Origin: an uncultured beta proteobacterium
GTDB lineage: Bacteria; Pseudomonadota; Gammaproteobacteria; Burkholderiales; SG8-39
Reading direction: 5' to 3'
Length of the DNA stretch: 64,000 nucleotides
Assembly: GCA_903928055.1 (NCBI GenBank)
Contig: CAIYPG010000068.1
Span: forward strand, 1 to 64,000
The notes under the pieces are model-generated. The model did no database searches and was not told the origin of the DNA. It saw only the letters and a program-made list of their open reading frames with translations. A program made the translations under genes and the position numbers. Below are positions 8,077-17,064 of this stretch, in pieces; position 1 is the stretch's first letter; the number at the start of each line of letters is the position of its first letter.

Positions 8077-9894
8077 GTGTCACAGCCCCTCCCGGATGCA
8101 CTGTCCGTGCTCAAGACGGTGTTCGGATACCCGGCCTTCCGCGGTGCGCAGGCCGAAATCATCGGGCATGTCGCCGCCGGTGGCGACTGTCTCGTGCTCA
8201 TGCCCACCGGCGGCGGCAAGTCGCTGTGCTACCAGATTCCCGCATTGCTTCGCCGGGGCCTCGGCGTCATCGTCTCGCCGCTGATTGCGCTGATGCAGGA
8301 CCAGGTGTCCGCGCTGCGCGCCAACGGCGTGAAGGCAACCTTCCTGAATTCCACCCAGTCGGGAATGGAGGGTGATGACATCGAGCGCGCGTTGCTCAAT
8401 GGCGAATACGACCTTCTCTACGTCGCGCCGGAACGGCTGAACACACCGCGCTTCCTGAACCTGCTGGAACGACTGCAGTCCTCCGTCGGCATTTCCCTCT
8501 TTGCCATCGACGAGGCGCACTGCGTGTCGCAATGGGGCCACGATTTCCGGCCCGAGTACATGCAGTTGTCGATGTTGCACGAGCGCTTCCCCAAAGTCCC
8601 GCGCATTGCGCTCACCGCCACTGCTGATCCGCAGACGCGCCAGGAGATCATCGAGCGCCTTGGGCTCGATGAGGCGCGCATCTTCGTGTCGAGCTTCGAC
8701 CGGCCGAACATCCGCTACCGCATCATCGAAAAGGGCGACACGCGCGTGCAGTTGCTGCGCTTCCTGCGCCACGAGCACGCCGGCGAGGCCGGCATCATCT
8801 ACTGCCTCTCAAGGCGCAAGGTGGATGAAACCGCCGACTGGCTGATGGGCGAGGGCATCACCGCGCTGCCATACCACGCCGGCATGGACACCGAAACGCG
8901 TGCCGCAAACCAGGAACGCTTCCTCCGTGAGGGGCGCATCATCATGGTGGCCACGATTGCTTTCGGCATGGGCATCGACAAGCCCGACGTGCGTTTCGTC
9001 GCGCACCTCGACCTGCCGAAAAGCATTGAGGGCTATTACCAGGAGACCGGCCGCGCCGGCCGTGACGGCGAGCCGGCCGATGCGTGGATGGCCTATGGAC
9101 TGGGCGATGTCGTCAACCACCGGCGCATGATCGAGCAGTCCGAAGCCAGCGACCAGTACAAGCGCGTCTCCAGCGCCAAACTCGACGCGCTGCTCGGCCT
9201 GTGCGAGAGCACCACCTGCCGCCGCGTGCGCCTGCTGGCCTACTTCGGCGAAGCCTCGGAGCCCTGCGGCAACTGCGACACCTGCCTCGATCCGCCGCAG
9301 GTGTGGGACGGCACTGAAGCGGCGCGAAAGGCGCTGTCCTGCGTGTACCGAACCGGGCAGCGCTTCGGCGCGGTGCATGTCATCGACGTGCTGCTCGGCC
9401 GCGATTCCGAGCGCGTGAAGAAGTGGGACCATCACGAGGTCAGCACCTTCGGCATCGGCCGCGACATGGACGAGAAAACCTGGCGCGCGGTATTCCGGCA
9501 ACTGGTGGCGCAGGACCTGCTGCATGTCGACCACGAGCGTTTCGGGGCATTGCAACTTACCGAGTCCAGCCGCGCGGTGTTGAAGGGCGAGCAGGCCGTG
9601 CATCTGCGCAAGATGAGCGAGGGCAAGCGCGCCGCATCAAAAAAGGCCGCAGGTACGGCACTTGCACTCAGCGACGATCAGCGTGTGGTCTGGGAGCGGT
9701 TGCGCTCCTGGCGCGCCGCAACCGCGAAGGCGCAGGGCGTTCCAGCCTATGTGGTGTTTCACGACGCCACGCTCGCCGAAGTGGCGCGACAATGCCCGCA
9801 GACACTGGATGCGCTGGCTGGCATCTCCGGCGTGGGGGCGGCGAAACTGGAGCGCTACGGCGCGGACCTGCTGGCTACGCTGCGTGCGGACTAG
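8077..9894 (+). CDS. recQ: RecQ DNA helicase
   Basis: ATP-dependent 3'-5' DNA helicase of recombination and repair. Motifs in order: Walker [16 protein letters not shown] (about residue 45), [17 protein letters not shown] (about 145), the SF2 motif [28 protein letters not shown], the zinc cysteines TTC-x16-CGNC-x2-C, a winged helix and a C-terminal HRDC domain ending [11 protein letters not shown]. At 605 aa it is the usual full-length form. It begins with GTG at 8077. The 77-base gap before it is unusually AT-rich, with TATATA-like sequence that probably contains the promoter. Confidence 0.95.
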   Translation: MSQPLPDALSVLKTVFGYPAFRGAQAEIIGHVAAGGDCLVLMPTGGGKSLCYQIPALLRRGLGVIVSPLIALMQDQVSALRANGVKATFLNSTQSGMEGDDIERALLNGEYDLLYVAPERLNTPRFLNLLERLQSSVGISLFAIDEAHCVSQWGHDFRPEYMQLSMLHERFPKVPRIALTATADPQTRQEIIERLGLDEARIFVSSFDRPNIRYRIIEKGDTRVQLLRFLRHEHAGEAGIIYCLSRRKVDETADWLMGEGITALPYHAGMDTETRAANQERFLREGRIIMVATIAFGMGIDKPDVRFVAHLDLPKSIEGYYQETGRAGRDGEPADAWMAYGLGDVVNHRRMIEQSEASDQYKRVSSAKLDALLGLCESTTCRRVRLLAYFGEASEPCGNCDTCLDPPQVWDGTEAARKALSCVYRTGQRFGAVHVIDVLLGRDSERVKKWDHHEVSTFGIGRDMDEKTWRAVFRQLVAQDLLHVDHERFGALQLTESSRAVLKGEQAVHLRKMSEGKRAASKKAAGTALALSDDQRVVWERLRSWRAATAKAQGVPAYVVFHDATLAEVARQCPQTLDALAGISGVGAAKLERYGADLLATLRAD

Positions 9895-9898
9895 GTTC

Positions 9899-9928
9899 AG
9901 CCGCAGTTCATTGAAGGTCGCTGCGGCT
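9899..9928. terminator. Hairpin between convergent recQ and antiporter genes
   Basis: AGCCGCAG at 9899-9906 and CTGCGGCT at 9921-9928 form a perfect 8-bp stem with a 14-base loop. It sits between two converging genes and overlaps the antiporter stop, so it may terminate both. There is no U-tract. Confidence 0.4.
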
Positions 9929-11531
9929 ACAGATGTGACTCCTGGTAATCCAGGTCTTCCTCGATGTGGTGCATGACGTCGTCGCTGATCTGGTTGTCCT
10001 GCCAGATGCGCAGCAGCTCCTGGCGCTCGGCCTGCAATGCAGCGCGGCGCAGCCGGCTGGCAAGGCCGGTATTCGGTGTGGTGTGCGGCGTCGTGCCCGG
10101 TTCACTGTCCAGTGCGGCGGCGGTGGCCTGTTGCGCGTCGGCCACCGTGGCATCGATCATCTTGTCGGCAAACTCGGCGCGGATGCGTTTGGTCAGCTCC
10201 TCCGGCGCCTGCGTCTCTTCGGCGGCACGCGTGATTGCCACGGTGGCTGCCTTGCCCAGCGCGCGGCGCGCATGGCGGTGCTCGTCCTGCATGCTCCAAT
10301 CGTGGGCCACCTTCAGCCAGCGGATCAGCGGCGACAGCGTCAGGCCCTGCAGCACCAGCGTGGCGGCGATCACCGCGAAGGTGAGGAACACGATCAGGTC
10401 GCGCTGCGGGAAGGGCGTGCCGTCGGGCAGCACCACTGGCAGGGCCAGCGCCGCCGCCAGCGACACGATGCCGCGCATGCCGCACCAGCTCATGATGATG
10501 AGCTCTTTCTCCGGCAGCGCTTCCTCGGGACCTCTGAGATTGCCGATGGCACGCGACAGCCACGCCGCCGGATGTATCCACGCAAAACGCACGAGGATGG
10601 CCACTGCACTGACCACCGCACCCGTGACCATCAGTTCCGCAAGCGGTTCACCGGCCAGCCGGCTGGTGATCTCCGAGAGCTGGATGCCGATCAGCATGAA
10701 CACCAGGCTGTTCAGCATGAAGACGAGCAGGTTCCACACCGAGCGCGCGACGATGCGCATCTCGGCCGACACGATCTCCGGGGCGTAGCGGCCGCGCACC
10801 AGTCCCGCGGCGACCGCGGCCAGCACACCCGACACATGCAGTGACTCGGCCAGGATGTAGGCCACATAGGGCGCCGCGAGCGTGGTGAGTACTTCGATCA
10901 TGGTGTCGCCCAGGCGCCGGTGGATGGCCACGAACAGCAGCGCCAGTGCGATGCCGATGACGATGCCGCCCACGGAAACCTCGACGAACTGCACGCTGGC
11001 ATCCACCAGCGAAAAAACGCCGGTCATCACCGCCGCCACCGCGAACTTGTAGATCACCAGGCCCGAGGCATCGTTCACCAGGCTCTCGCCCTCGAGGATG
11101 GTGACCACGCGGCGCGGAATGTTGAGGCGCGACAGGATGGCCGTGGCCGCCACGGCGTCCGGCGGCGAGACGATTGCGCCCAGCACGAAGGCTGCCGCCC
11201 ACGGGCATTCGGGCACCAGCAGCTTGAAGGTCACGCCCACTGCCAGCGTGGTGACGATCACCAGCCCGATGGCCAGCAGGCCGATGGGCCGGATGCTGGC
11301 CTTGAAATCACGCCACGAGGTCAGCAGCGCCGCCTGGTACAGGATGGGCGGCAAAACAAGCACGAGGATGAACTGCGGGTCGAACGCCAGTTGCGGCAGC
11401 CGCGGCAGGAAGCCCAGCGCGCCACCGCCGATCACCAGCGCGATCGGATAGGGAAAGCGGAAATGGCGTGCCACCCAGCCCAGCGCGACGGCGCAGAGCA
11501 GGAGGAACAGGACGATCTGCAGTAGTGCCAT
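9927..11531 (-). CDS. CPA1-family Na+/H+ antiporter
   Basis: Inner-membrane cation/proton exchanger of the NhaP/YjcE type, 534 aa. About twelve hydrophobic segments fill residues 1-400. The core motifs are SPPDAVAATAI and LEGESLVNDASGLV (the Asn-Asp pair needed for ion transport in this family). MSWCGMRGIVSLAAALALP lies in a later segment and is also typical. A charged cytoplasmic tail of about 130 residues follows. AGGAAG precedes the ATG at 11531. It is monocistronic and convergent with recQ. Whether it moves Na+, K+ or both cannot be read from sequence. Confidence 0.9.
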   Translation of the reverse strand: MALLQIVLFLLLCAVALGWVARHFRFPYPIALVIGGGALGFLPRLPQLAFDPQFILVLVLPPILYQAALLTSWRDFKASIRPIGLLAIGLVIVTTLAVGVTFKLLVPECPWAAAFVLGAIVSPPDAVAATAILSRLNIPRRVVTILEGESLVNDASGLVIYKFAVAAVMTGVFSLVDASVQFVEVSVGGIVIGIALALLFVAIHRRLGDTMIEVLTTLAAPYVAYILAESLHVSGVLAAVAAGLVRGRYAPEIVSAEMRIVARSVWNLLVFMLNSLVFMLIGIQLSEITSRLAGEPLAELMVTGAVVSAVAILVRFAWIHPAAWLSRAIGNLRGPEEALPEKELIIMSWCGMRGIVSLAAALALPVVLPDGTPFPQRDLIVFLTFAVIAATLVLQGLTLSPLIRWLKVAHDWSMQDEHRHARRALGKAATVAITRAAEETQAPEELTKRIRAEFADKMIDATVADAQQATAAALDSEPGTTPHTTPNTGLASRLRRAALQAERQELLRIWQDNQISDDVMHHIEEDLDYQESHL

Positions 11532-11786
11532 GCTTCCTGACCTGGTTTATATTATTATCAAAAACAGTTTTAACATGTTTATCTAAGGGTTTTTTTGTAA
11601 AAATTATTATCAGAAAGTTATGGTGATCCGGCGCCGCCGGGACAGCGGGACGGGCAATTATCGCGAATGCACGCACCGAACGCCAATTTGTACCGTCCGC
11701 CGGACCTGGGGTGTGGACTTTGCTCCCCGGTTTTTCGGTATATTGCCGACACCATCACCGTCAACCAAAAGCAACGAGGTTTCACC

Positions 11787-12407
11787 ATGTCCGTCGCTCG
11801 CAAACCCGTGGTCGGCAAGCGTTTCCGCGATGCCCTGGTCTGGGCAGCCGAGTTGCATGAGGATCAGGCCCGCAAGGGCGGCAACATTCCCTATGTCGGG
11901 CACCTGCTCGGCGTGTCGGCCATTGTGTTGGAACATGGCGGCACTGAGGACCAGGCCATTGCCGCACTGTTGCATGATTCGCTGGAGGACCAGGCACACA
12001 AGATGTCTCCGGGAGATATCCGCAAGCGCTTCGGCGATACCGTCGAGCGCATCGTCGAGGCCTGCACCGACGGCGATCCGGAGGAGCAGCGCGACCGCAA
12101 CATGGAGCGCTGGTACAAACGCAAGGAGAAGTACATCGCGGCCGTGCACCAGAAGCCCCCGGAGGCCATCATCGTCTCCATGGCCGACAAGCTCTACAAC
12201 GCGCGCTCCATCCTCGAGGACTACCGCACGATCGGCGAGCCGCTGTGGAGCCGGTTCACCACCGGCCGGGACGGCACGCTGTGGTACTACACGTCGCTGA
12301 TCACGGCGTTCGAGGCGCCCGCACGGGCGCTGGGCCACGACCGCCTGTGGGGGGAGCTGAGCCGTACGGTGGCGGAACTGAAGCTGCTGGTCGGGGCTGC
12401 CGGCTAG
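11787..12407 (+). CDS. HD-domain hydrolase of the RelA/SpoT-MESH1 type
   Basis: Metal-dependent phosphohydrolase of 206 aa. The HD fold ligands are visible: His in YVGHLLGV, HDSLED in AALLHDSLEDQA, and Asp in SMADKLYNA. HDxxED and the ADKLxN motif are shared with the (p)ppGpp-hydrolase domain of RelA/SpoT and with MESH1. No synthetase, TGS or ACT domain is present, so this is a free-standing hydrolase that may act on (p)ppGpp or another nucleotide. ATG 11787 follows CGAGG; upstream codons are probably not translated. It is a single gene, ending just before a palindromic repeat. Confidence 0.8.
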   Translation: MSVARKPVVGKRFRDALVWAAELHEDQARKGGNIPYVGHLLGVSAIVLEHGGTEDQAIAALLHDSLEDQAHKMSPGDIRKRFGDTVERIVEACTDGDPEEQRDRNMERWYKRKEKYIAAVHQKPPEAIIVSMADKLYNARSILEDYRTIGEPLWSRFTTGRDGTLWYYTSLITAFEAPARALGHDRLWGELSRTVAELKLLVGAAG

Positions 12408-12421
12408 GGGGATTCGGGATT

Positions 12422-12532
12422 CCGTTCATGGTTCGACAAGCTCACCACGAACGGAGTTGATGCGCCCACCGTTGGGAAATCAGGCAAACCAGCCGCTTTC
12501 GTTCGCCCAAAGCCTGTCGAAGGACGAACTCC
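12422..12532. repeat. Pair of inverted REP-like palindromes (REPIN-like)
   Basis: Two related elements face each other: 12422-12455, containing GTTCGACAAGCTCACC, and 12500-12532, containing AAAGCCTGTCGAAGGACGAAC. In opposite orientation both read CGTTCG...AGCyTGTCGAA...GAAC. Each has its own GTTC/GAAC dyad, and the pair forms a dyad of about 110 bases. Such pairs are dispersed in many proteobacteria and are moved by RAYT transposases; none is in this window. It sits between convergent genes, where it may also stop transcription. Confidence 0.7.
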
Positions 12533-12537
12533 ACTGC

Positions 12538-13152
12538 CTAGGCAGCAGGCGTGTTCTTTTCCATCAGGCGCTTGATCAGCCCATCCACGCCGGACTGCTG
12601 CATCACCTGCTCGAACTCGCTGCGATAGGTCAGCACCAGGCTGATGCCTTCGGCGGTAATGTCATAGATCTTCCAGCCGTCGGCGGTCTTGCGCATCGCG
12701 TAGTCCACGGAGGCCGGCGGCTTGCCGGGACGGATGTACTGGTTGCGCACGGTGGTTTCGGTGGCACCGGGCTGCATGCGTACCGGCAGCACGCGCATGG
12801 TCTGCCCCTGGTACACGCCGAGCGCGTTCCAATAAATCCGCACCAGCATGCGGCGGAACTCCGTTTCAAGCCGATTGCGCTGCTCCGGCGTGGCGGTTCG
12901 CCAGGCGCGGCCGACGGCCAGACGCGTCGCTTCCTCGAAATCGATCAGCGGCAGGATCTTTTCCTCGGCCAGCGCCAGCGCCTTCTTGCGGTCTCCGGCC
13001 TGAAGCTGCTTGTCCTTCTGGACGCTCTCCAGGATGTCGGTGGTCACCTTGCGCACCAGTTCGTCAGGGCCGATTTCCTGTGCAATGGCGCCCAGGGAGA
13101 GGCTGGTGAGGAAGAATGCGAAAACCACGGAAACGAGCGATTTGCTGAACAT
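12538..13152 (-). CDS. mlaC: MlaC-type periplasmic phospholipid-binding protein
   Basis: Periplasmic shuttle of the Mla lipid-asymmetry system, carrying phospholipid between outer-membrane MlaA and inner-membrane MlaFEDB. The 204 aa precursor has a signal peptide (VVFAFFLTSLSLGAIAQ) and the family features LIDFEEATRLAVGRAWRTATPEQRNRLETEFRRMLVRIY, VDYAMRKTADGWKIYDITAEGISLVLTYRSEF and a C-terminal GVDGLIKRL helix. No mlaFED or mlaA genes are nearby, so this is a stand-alone copy. It could serve the main system or be a paralogue with its own partner. Confidence 0.88.
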   Translation of the reverse strand: MFSKSLVSVVFAFFLTSLSLGAIAQEIGPDELVRKVTTDILESVQKDKQLQAGDRKKALALAEEKILPLIDFEEATRLAVGRAWRTATPEQRNRLETEFRRMLVRIYWNALGVYQGQTMRVLPVRMQPGATETTVRNQYIRPGKPPASVDYAMRKTADGWKIYDITAEGISLVLTYRSEFEQVMQQSGVDGLIKRLMEKNTPAA

Positions 13153-13193
13153 GGGGTGCGATCAAAAAAGTCGGGGAAGGATGAACCAGGTTC

Positions 13194-13219
13194 CTGTCGA
13201 ATCAAACTGTCGAATCAAG
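13194..13219. repeat. 13-base tandem repeat in the mlaC-prfC gap
   Basis: CTGTCGAATCAAA and CTGTCGAATCAAG follow each other directly. They lie about 42 bases upstream of the mlaC start on its promoter side and could be two sites for one protein facing the same way, or a simple tandem duplication. Confidence 0.55.
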
Positions 13220-13398
13220 CGGTGTCTGAGTAAGACAGGCGGAACGATTGCTTGGTTCCGGCCCGGAGAATACGGATAGCAGGGGGTGCGGGCAAGCCTT
13301 TCCGTCTTAATTGGCGGTATTCGTGGTGTTTTTGTTGCGTTTAGCCCGCATTCGTCGCCTGCAGGAGACGCCGGTGCAGCGTGCAGAGGGGGCGCTGG

Positions 13399-13460
13399 TA
13401 TAATTTTGCCCATGCAACCGCCTGTCGCTGCCGCGTTCCGCAGCCGGCGGTTTTTGTTTT
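13399..13460 (+). promoter_or_regulatory. prfC promoter with terminator-like hairpin in the leader
   Basis: A consensus -10 TATAAT is at 13399-13404 (no clear -35), predicting transcription from about 13411. Within the next 40 bases ACCGCC (13417-13422) and GGCGGT (13446-13451), with an inner GCTGC/GCAGC, form a hairpin followed at once by TTTTTGTTTT. This has the form of an intrinsic terminator placed before prfC, so it may be an attenuator. Confidence 0.55.
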
Positions 13461-13471
13461 GCCCATCATGA
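13412..13471 (+). CDS. Possible 19-residue leader peptide overlapping the prfC start
   Basis: ATG 13412 falls at the predicted transcription start, so the message would be leaderless. The frame encodes [19 protein letters not shown] and stops with TGA at 13469-13471, overlapping the prfC ATG as ATGA. It runs through the terminator-like hairpin. UGA is read by RF2, whose recycling depends on RF3, so a feedback link is conceivable. It is inferred only from position and layout; the peptide has no known relatives that I recognise. Confidence 0.35.
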   Translation: MQPPVAAAFRSRRFLFCPS

Positions 13472-15126
13472 ATACACCTGCTGAAAACACTGCATTTCCC
13501 CCCGATCTGCTGCGCGATGTCGCGAAGCGGCGCACGTTCGCGATCATTTCCCACCCCGATGCCGGCAAGACGACGCTGACCGAAAAGCTGCTGCTGTTCG
13601 GCGGCGCGATCCAGATGGCCGGCACGGTGAAGGCAAGGAAGAGTTCGCGCCATGCCACCTCCGACTGGATGGAGGTGGAAAAACAGCGCGGCATTTCGGT
13701 GACCAGTTCGGTGATGCAGTTTGAATATGCCGGGCAGACCATCAACCTGCTCGACACGCCGGGCCACGAGGATTTTTCCGAAGATACCTACCGCGTGCTG
13801 ACCGCGGTGGACGCCGCGGTGATGGTGATCGATGCCGCCAAGGGTGTGGAAGCGCAGACCATCAAGCTGCTGGAAGTGTGCCGCCTGCGCAACACGCCGA
13901 TCATCACCTTCGTCAACAAGATGGACCGCGAGGTGCGCGAGCCGATCGAGCTGCTCGAGGAAATCGAGTCGGTGCTGAAGATCGATTGCGCGCCGGTGAC
14001 CTGGCCGATCGGCATGGGCAAGGCCTTTCGTGGCGTGCTGCACCTGCTCACGAACCGGGTCATGCGCTTCACGCCGGGCGAGGAACGCCGCACCGACGAC
14101 TCCGAGTTGATCGATGGCCTGGACAATCCGCGCCTCGACGAATTATTTCCTGATGAGGTGAAGCACCTGCGGGACAACGTGGAACTGGTGCGCGGCGCGA
14201 GCCCGCCGCTTGATCTTGCGCGCTTCCTCGCGGGAACGCAGTCGCCGGTGTTCTTTGGTTCGGGGATCAACAACTTCGGCGTGCAGGAAATCCTGCAGGC
14301 GCTGGTGGACTGGGCGCCGCCGCCGCAGCCCCGGGAGGCCACCATAGGAAAAACTGCGGTAGAAGGCAATCGCATGGTGCAGGCGCCGGAAGCGTCGTTT
14401 ACCGGTTTTGTCTTCAAGATCCAGGCGAATATGGACCCGCGCCACCGCGACCGCATTGCCTTCATGCGTGTGTGCTCCGGGCGCTACAGCCCGGGCATGA
14501 AGGTGCACCATGTGCGTGACGGTCGTGAAATGAAACTGGGCAATGCCATCACCTTCATGGCGAATGAACGCGTTGCCAGCGAGGATGCCGTGGCCGGTGA
14601 CATCATCGGCATCCACAACCATGGCCAGTTGCAGATCGGCGACACGCTGACTGAGGGCGAGGAACTGCGCTTCAAGGGCATCCCATACTTTGCGCCCGAG
14701 CTGTTCAACCTCGCTCGGCCGCGCGACCCGTTCAAGGCCAAGCAATTGCAGAAGGGCCTGAAGGAGCTGGGCGAAGAGGGCGCGGTGCAGGTGTTCGATG
14801 CCGGCACGGGCAACCTGTTGCTTGGCGCGGTTGGCCCGCTGCAGTTCGAAATCGTCGCCCATCGCCTGCAGAGCGAATACAAGGTCGATGCGGTGTATGA
14901 CAACGCGAACCTGTATGCCGCGCGCTGGCTGACTTTTCCGGATGAAAACACGCGGCGGCGCTTCGAGAATCAGGAAGCGGCGCGCATGGCGCGCGACATC
15001 GACGACAACCCGGTCTATCTCGCTCCGAACCGCGTCAACCTGCAACTGGTCATCGAGCGCTGGCCCGATGTGGGCTTCCATTCAATCCGTGAGCACGGCC
15101 AGGTCATGGCGCACGCCAAGGGTTAG
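13468..15126 (+). CDS. prfC: Peptide chain release factor 3
   Basis: Translational GTPase that removes RF1 or RF2 from the ribosome after peptide release. GTPase motifs are [49 protein letters not shown] and NKMDRE, followed by EF-G-like domains with the RF3 signatures [19 protein letters not shown] and [19 protein letters not shown]. From ATG 13468 the product is 552 aa, slightly longer than the 529 of E. coli. No strong ribosome-binding site precedes the start, which overlaps the stop of the possible leader peptide. It converges with a small membrane-protein gene, the two stops overlapping by a few bases. Confidence 0.95.
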   Translation: MNTPAENTAFPPDLLRDVAKRRTFAIISHPDAGKTTLTEKLLLFGGAIQMAGTVKARKSSRHATSDWMEVEKQRGISVTSSVMQFEYAGQTINLLDTPGHEDFSEDTYRVLTAVDAAVMVIDAAKGVEAQTIKLLEVCRLRNTPIITFVNKMDREVREPIELLEEIESVLKIDCAPVTWPIGMGKAFRGVLHLLTNRVMRFTPGEERRTDDSELIDGLDNPRLDELFPDEVKHLRDNVELVRGASPPLDLARFLAGTQSPVFFGSGINNFGVQEILQALVDWAPPPQPREATIGKTAVEGNRMVQAPEASFTGFVFKIQANMDPRHRDRIAFMRVCSGRYSPGMKVHHVRDGREMKLGNAITFMANERVASEDAVAGDIIGIHNHGQLQIGDTLTEGEELRFKGIPYFAPELFNLARPRDPFKAKQLQKGLKELGEEGAVQVFDAGTGNLLLGAVGPLQFEIVAHRLQSEYKVDAVYDNANLYAARWLTFPDENTRRRFENQEAARMARDIDDNPVYLAPNRVNLQLVIERWPDVGFHSIREHGQVMAHAKG

Positions 15127-15545
15127 CAGGGCGAGTCGGCTGCGGGCGAACGCCAGATCCACTGCCAGGCCATCCCGGCAATCAGCAGCCACCAGGCGCT
15201 GCGAAGTCCCACGTTCACCAGGAGGCGCATGTCCTGGGATGCGCCAGCGGCCACATGCAGGCCTACGGCGAGGCTGACCAGCAGCGTCGTGGCGGCAATA
15301 AGGCAGGAGAGTAACGCCGCCCAGCGCTGCCGCGTCCACACACCTGCGCCCGCGATCAGATAGATGAAGCCGCCGATGAAGTTGAACCACTCAACGAAGG
15401 TGGGATAAGGTCCCGCGGAGAGTTGGAGCTCATCGCCACCGGACAGCACGGCGCCGCCGCCGATGACGCTCATGACACCGGCCAGCAGCGCAATGACCGT
15501 GGCCGTGCGCAGCCACACGACCTTTTTTTCATCAGATATGTTCAA
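15123..15545 (-). CDS. Four-helix membrane protein of unknown function
   Basis: A 140 aa protein with four hydrophobic segments: [57 protein letters not shown] and [19 protein letters not shown] short charged N-terminus ([10 protein letters not shown]) precedes them. The start is a TTG at 15545 with AAGG six bases before it. I recognise no motif for transport or catalysis. It lies between prfC (convergent) and a secreted methyltransferase-like gene on the same strand, from which it is separated by about 110 bases with nothing evident. Confidence 0.7.
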   Translation of the reverse strand: MNISDEKKVVWLRTATVIALLAGVMSVIGGGAVLSGGDELQLSAGPYPTFVEWFNFIGGFIYLIAGAGVWTRQRWAALLSCLIAATTLLVSLAVGLHVAAGASQDMRLLVNVGLRSAWWLLIAGMAWQWIWRSPAADSPC

Positions 15546-15657
15546 GAGCTGCCTTCGTATCGGAGTGTGATGTGGCTGGGTCCGCCCTGTGGCGTTCGCC
15601 GGGGGAGAGTGTGCTCCTCGGCAGTATTTCTGCCAACTCGAGTTCGTGCGCCTTTGA

Positions 15658-16326
15658 TCAGCTGCGCGTTGGCCGGAATATCAGGAAATACTGTGTGGGC
15701 AGGAAATCAGGTTTGGCGGCCAACGTGTAGCCCGCACGCTTGAGCTCGACCGTTACCTGCTCGGGTGTCAGGCGGGCGCTTTTCGGCGGGCCGTCTTTCG
15801 CATCCATGCGGAAGTCGATGATGGCAATGCGGCCGCCGGGTTTGAGCGAATCCTGCAGCTTGCGGAAATAGCTTTCGCGGTCCGTGATGTGATGGAATAC
15901 GTCGACCATGAGCACGAGGTCGGTCTTCTCGGGCAGGCGTGCATCGCCCGGTGTGGCGTGCACTGCCATGATGTTCTTCAGGCCCTCGCGCACCGCACGG
16001 TCGGAGAGGTATTTCACCATGTCCGGTTCGGTGTCAACGCCATACACCTTGCCCTTGGGAACCATGTGCGCGATGCGGGTGGAAAAATAGCCGGTGCCGG
16101 AACCGATGTCGGCAACCACGGCGTCCGGTTTCAGGACCAATGCCTGGATGACTTCATGAGGCTTCTGCCAGGCGTCACGCGCGGGGTCGTCAAAGACCTT
16201 GGCCCATTCACTGGCGCCTTGAAAGCTATGCTCGTGAGTGTGCGGTGTTTGTGCGGCTACGGTGCCCGACAGCAGCGCCGCGGCTGCCACGGCCGTGATG
16301 AGTGAAATGCGCTTTAACAGGTGCAC
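15658..16326 (-). CDS. Class I methyltransferase-fold protein with a signal peptide
   Basis: The 222 aa product has a clear signal peptide (ITAVAAAALLSGTVAAQ) and then a SAM-methyltransferase fold: motif I VVADIGSGTGYFSTRIA, VYGVDTEPDMVKYL, VLMVDVFHHITD and LKPGGRIAIIDF. The start is GTG 16326 behind GGAGAG. After the signal comes HTHEHSF, a possible metal-binding stretch. SAM is not known in the periplasm, so either the N-terminus is only a membrane anchor, the protein works before export, or the fold has a new role. A similar arrangement occurs at 31303. Confidence 0.82.
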   Translation of the reverse strand: MHLLKRISLITAVAAAALLSGTVAAQTPHTHEHSFQGASEWAKVFDDPARDAWQKPHEVIQALVLKPDAVVADIGSGTGYFSTRIAHMVPKGKVYGVDTEPDMVKYLSDRAVREGLKNIMAVHATPGDARLPEKTDLVLMVDVFHHITDRESYFRKLQDSLKPGGRIAIIDFRMDAKDGPPKSARLTPEQVTVELKRAGYTLAAKPDFLPTQYFLIFRPTRS

Positions 16327-16466
16327 TGTTTCTCTCCCTGAGTGATTGCCGGTATGGCCACCATATGCCTACAAATCCTTGTCCGAGATCATTTCGTTTG
16401 ACTTGAATTGACCCCGGACTCCGGTGATGTGAGGGATAGACCCTCCTGCTGACGAGCAAGTATCTC

Positions 16467-16871
16467 TTAGTGCGAATGCTCGCCTGATCCCTTGCCTTCA
16501 CCGGGACCCATGCCCTGGCCATGCTGATGAGTGCCTTCCTTGCTGTTTTGGCCCTGGGTGCCGTCGTGGTTGCTGCGCATTCCGCGTGCATCCGCCATCT
16601 GGCGATGCTCGCCGGCATTGGCCATGCCGTACTGGTGGCCCGTTCCCTTTTCAGAGGACATGTGTTGCATCCCCTTGCCCTGCATGCCTTGGCCCATGGC
16701 TCCCGGTCCCTTGCCATCCTGCATGCCACGGTGCATTCCGCCTATCATGCCGCCGTTTATCTGCTGGCTGGCACCCGGTTGCTCATCCGTGTTGGCATGA
16801 GCAGCAATGGCGACTACGCCGAGGGTAACTGCCGATCCGATTGCAACCAGCCACTTCTTCGAGGTGTTCAT
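16467..16871 (-). CDS. Met/His/Gly-rich periplasmic protein, probably metal-binding
   Basis: The 134 aa precursor has a signal peptide (WLVAIGSAVTLGVVAIAAHA) and a low-complexity mature part full of Met, His, Gly and Gln: INGGMIGGMHRGMQ, MGQGMQGKGMQHM, HQYGM and a His-rich tail ending GEHSH. Met- and His-rich periplasmic proteins often bind copper or silver. GGAAA precedes ATG 16871. No copper genes are directly beside it, though a metal island starts 1-7 kb away. The gap 16327-16466 holds no gene. Function is inferred from composition only. Confidence 0.72.
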   Translation of the reverse strand: MNTSKKWLVAIGSAVTLGVVAIAAHANTDEQPGASQQINGGMIGGMHRGMQDGKGPGAMGQGMQGKGMQHMSSEKGTGHQYGMANAGEHRQMADARGMRSNHDGTQGQNSKEGTHQHGQGMGPGEGKGSGEHSH

Positions 16872-16920
16872 GGAGTTTCCTTTTCAATGTGATGATGAAT
16901 GTGTGCTGCGCTTTTGGTTT

Positions 16921-16948
16921 GGGGCTTGTTGTTTGATCCAACAACCCC
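16921..16948 (-). other. Strong hairpin upstream of the Met/His-rich gene
   Basis: GGGG and TTGTTG (16921-16931, with one unpaired C) pair with CAACAA and CCCC (16939-16948) around the loop TTTGATC. It lies about 50-77 bases before the Met/His-rich start. It could be a leader structure or a protein-binding dyad. Confidence 0.45.
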
Positions 16949-17003
16949 GCACGATCTGATTAACGCAGCAATTCACTTCATGTATTCAAAAATTTGTATC
17001 GAT

Positions 17004-17030
17004 GTGTTACCTCAGGACATTTCGTAACAC
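17004..17030 (-). terminator. Inverted repeat downstream of the DUF2892 fusion gene
   Basis: GTGTTAC (17004-17010) and GTAACAC (17024-17030) form a perfect 7-bp stem about 35 bases beyond the stop of the 17065-17958 gene on the minus strand. No U-tract follows, so a terminator role is uncertain; an operator is the alternative. Confidence 0.35.
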
Positions 17031-17064
17031 TGTCTTACATACCTGAGAGAATAGAGGTGAGTCT

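Noticed and set aside
8040-11616. AATTATTATCAG-like words at about 8050 (reversed), 11550 and 11600, considered as a Fur-type site
   Set aside because: They only partly match GATAATGATAATCATTATC, and none of the adjacent genes (recQ, antiporter, HD protein) is an obvious iron gene; AT-rich gaps give such words by chance.
16926-16944. TTGTT-N9-AACAA considered as an FNR-like box
   Set aside because: The half-site is not TTGAT and the spacing is wrong; it is better seen as the stem of a GC-capped hairpin.
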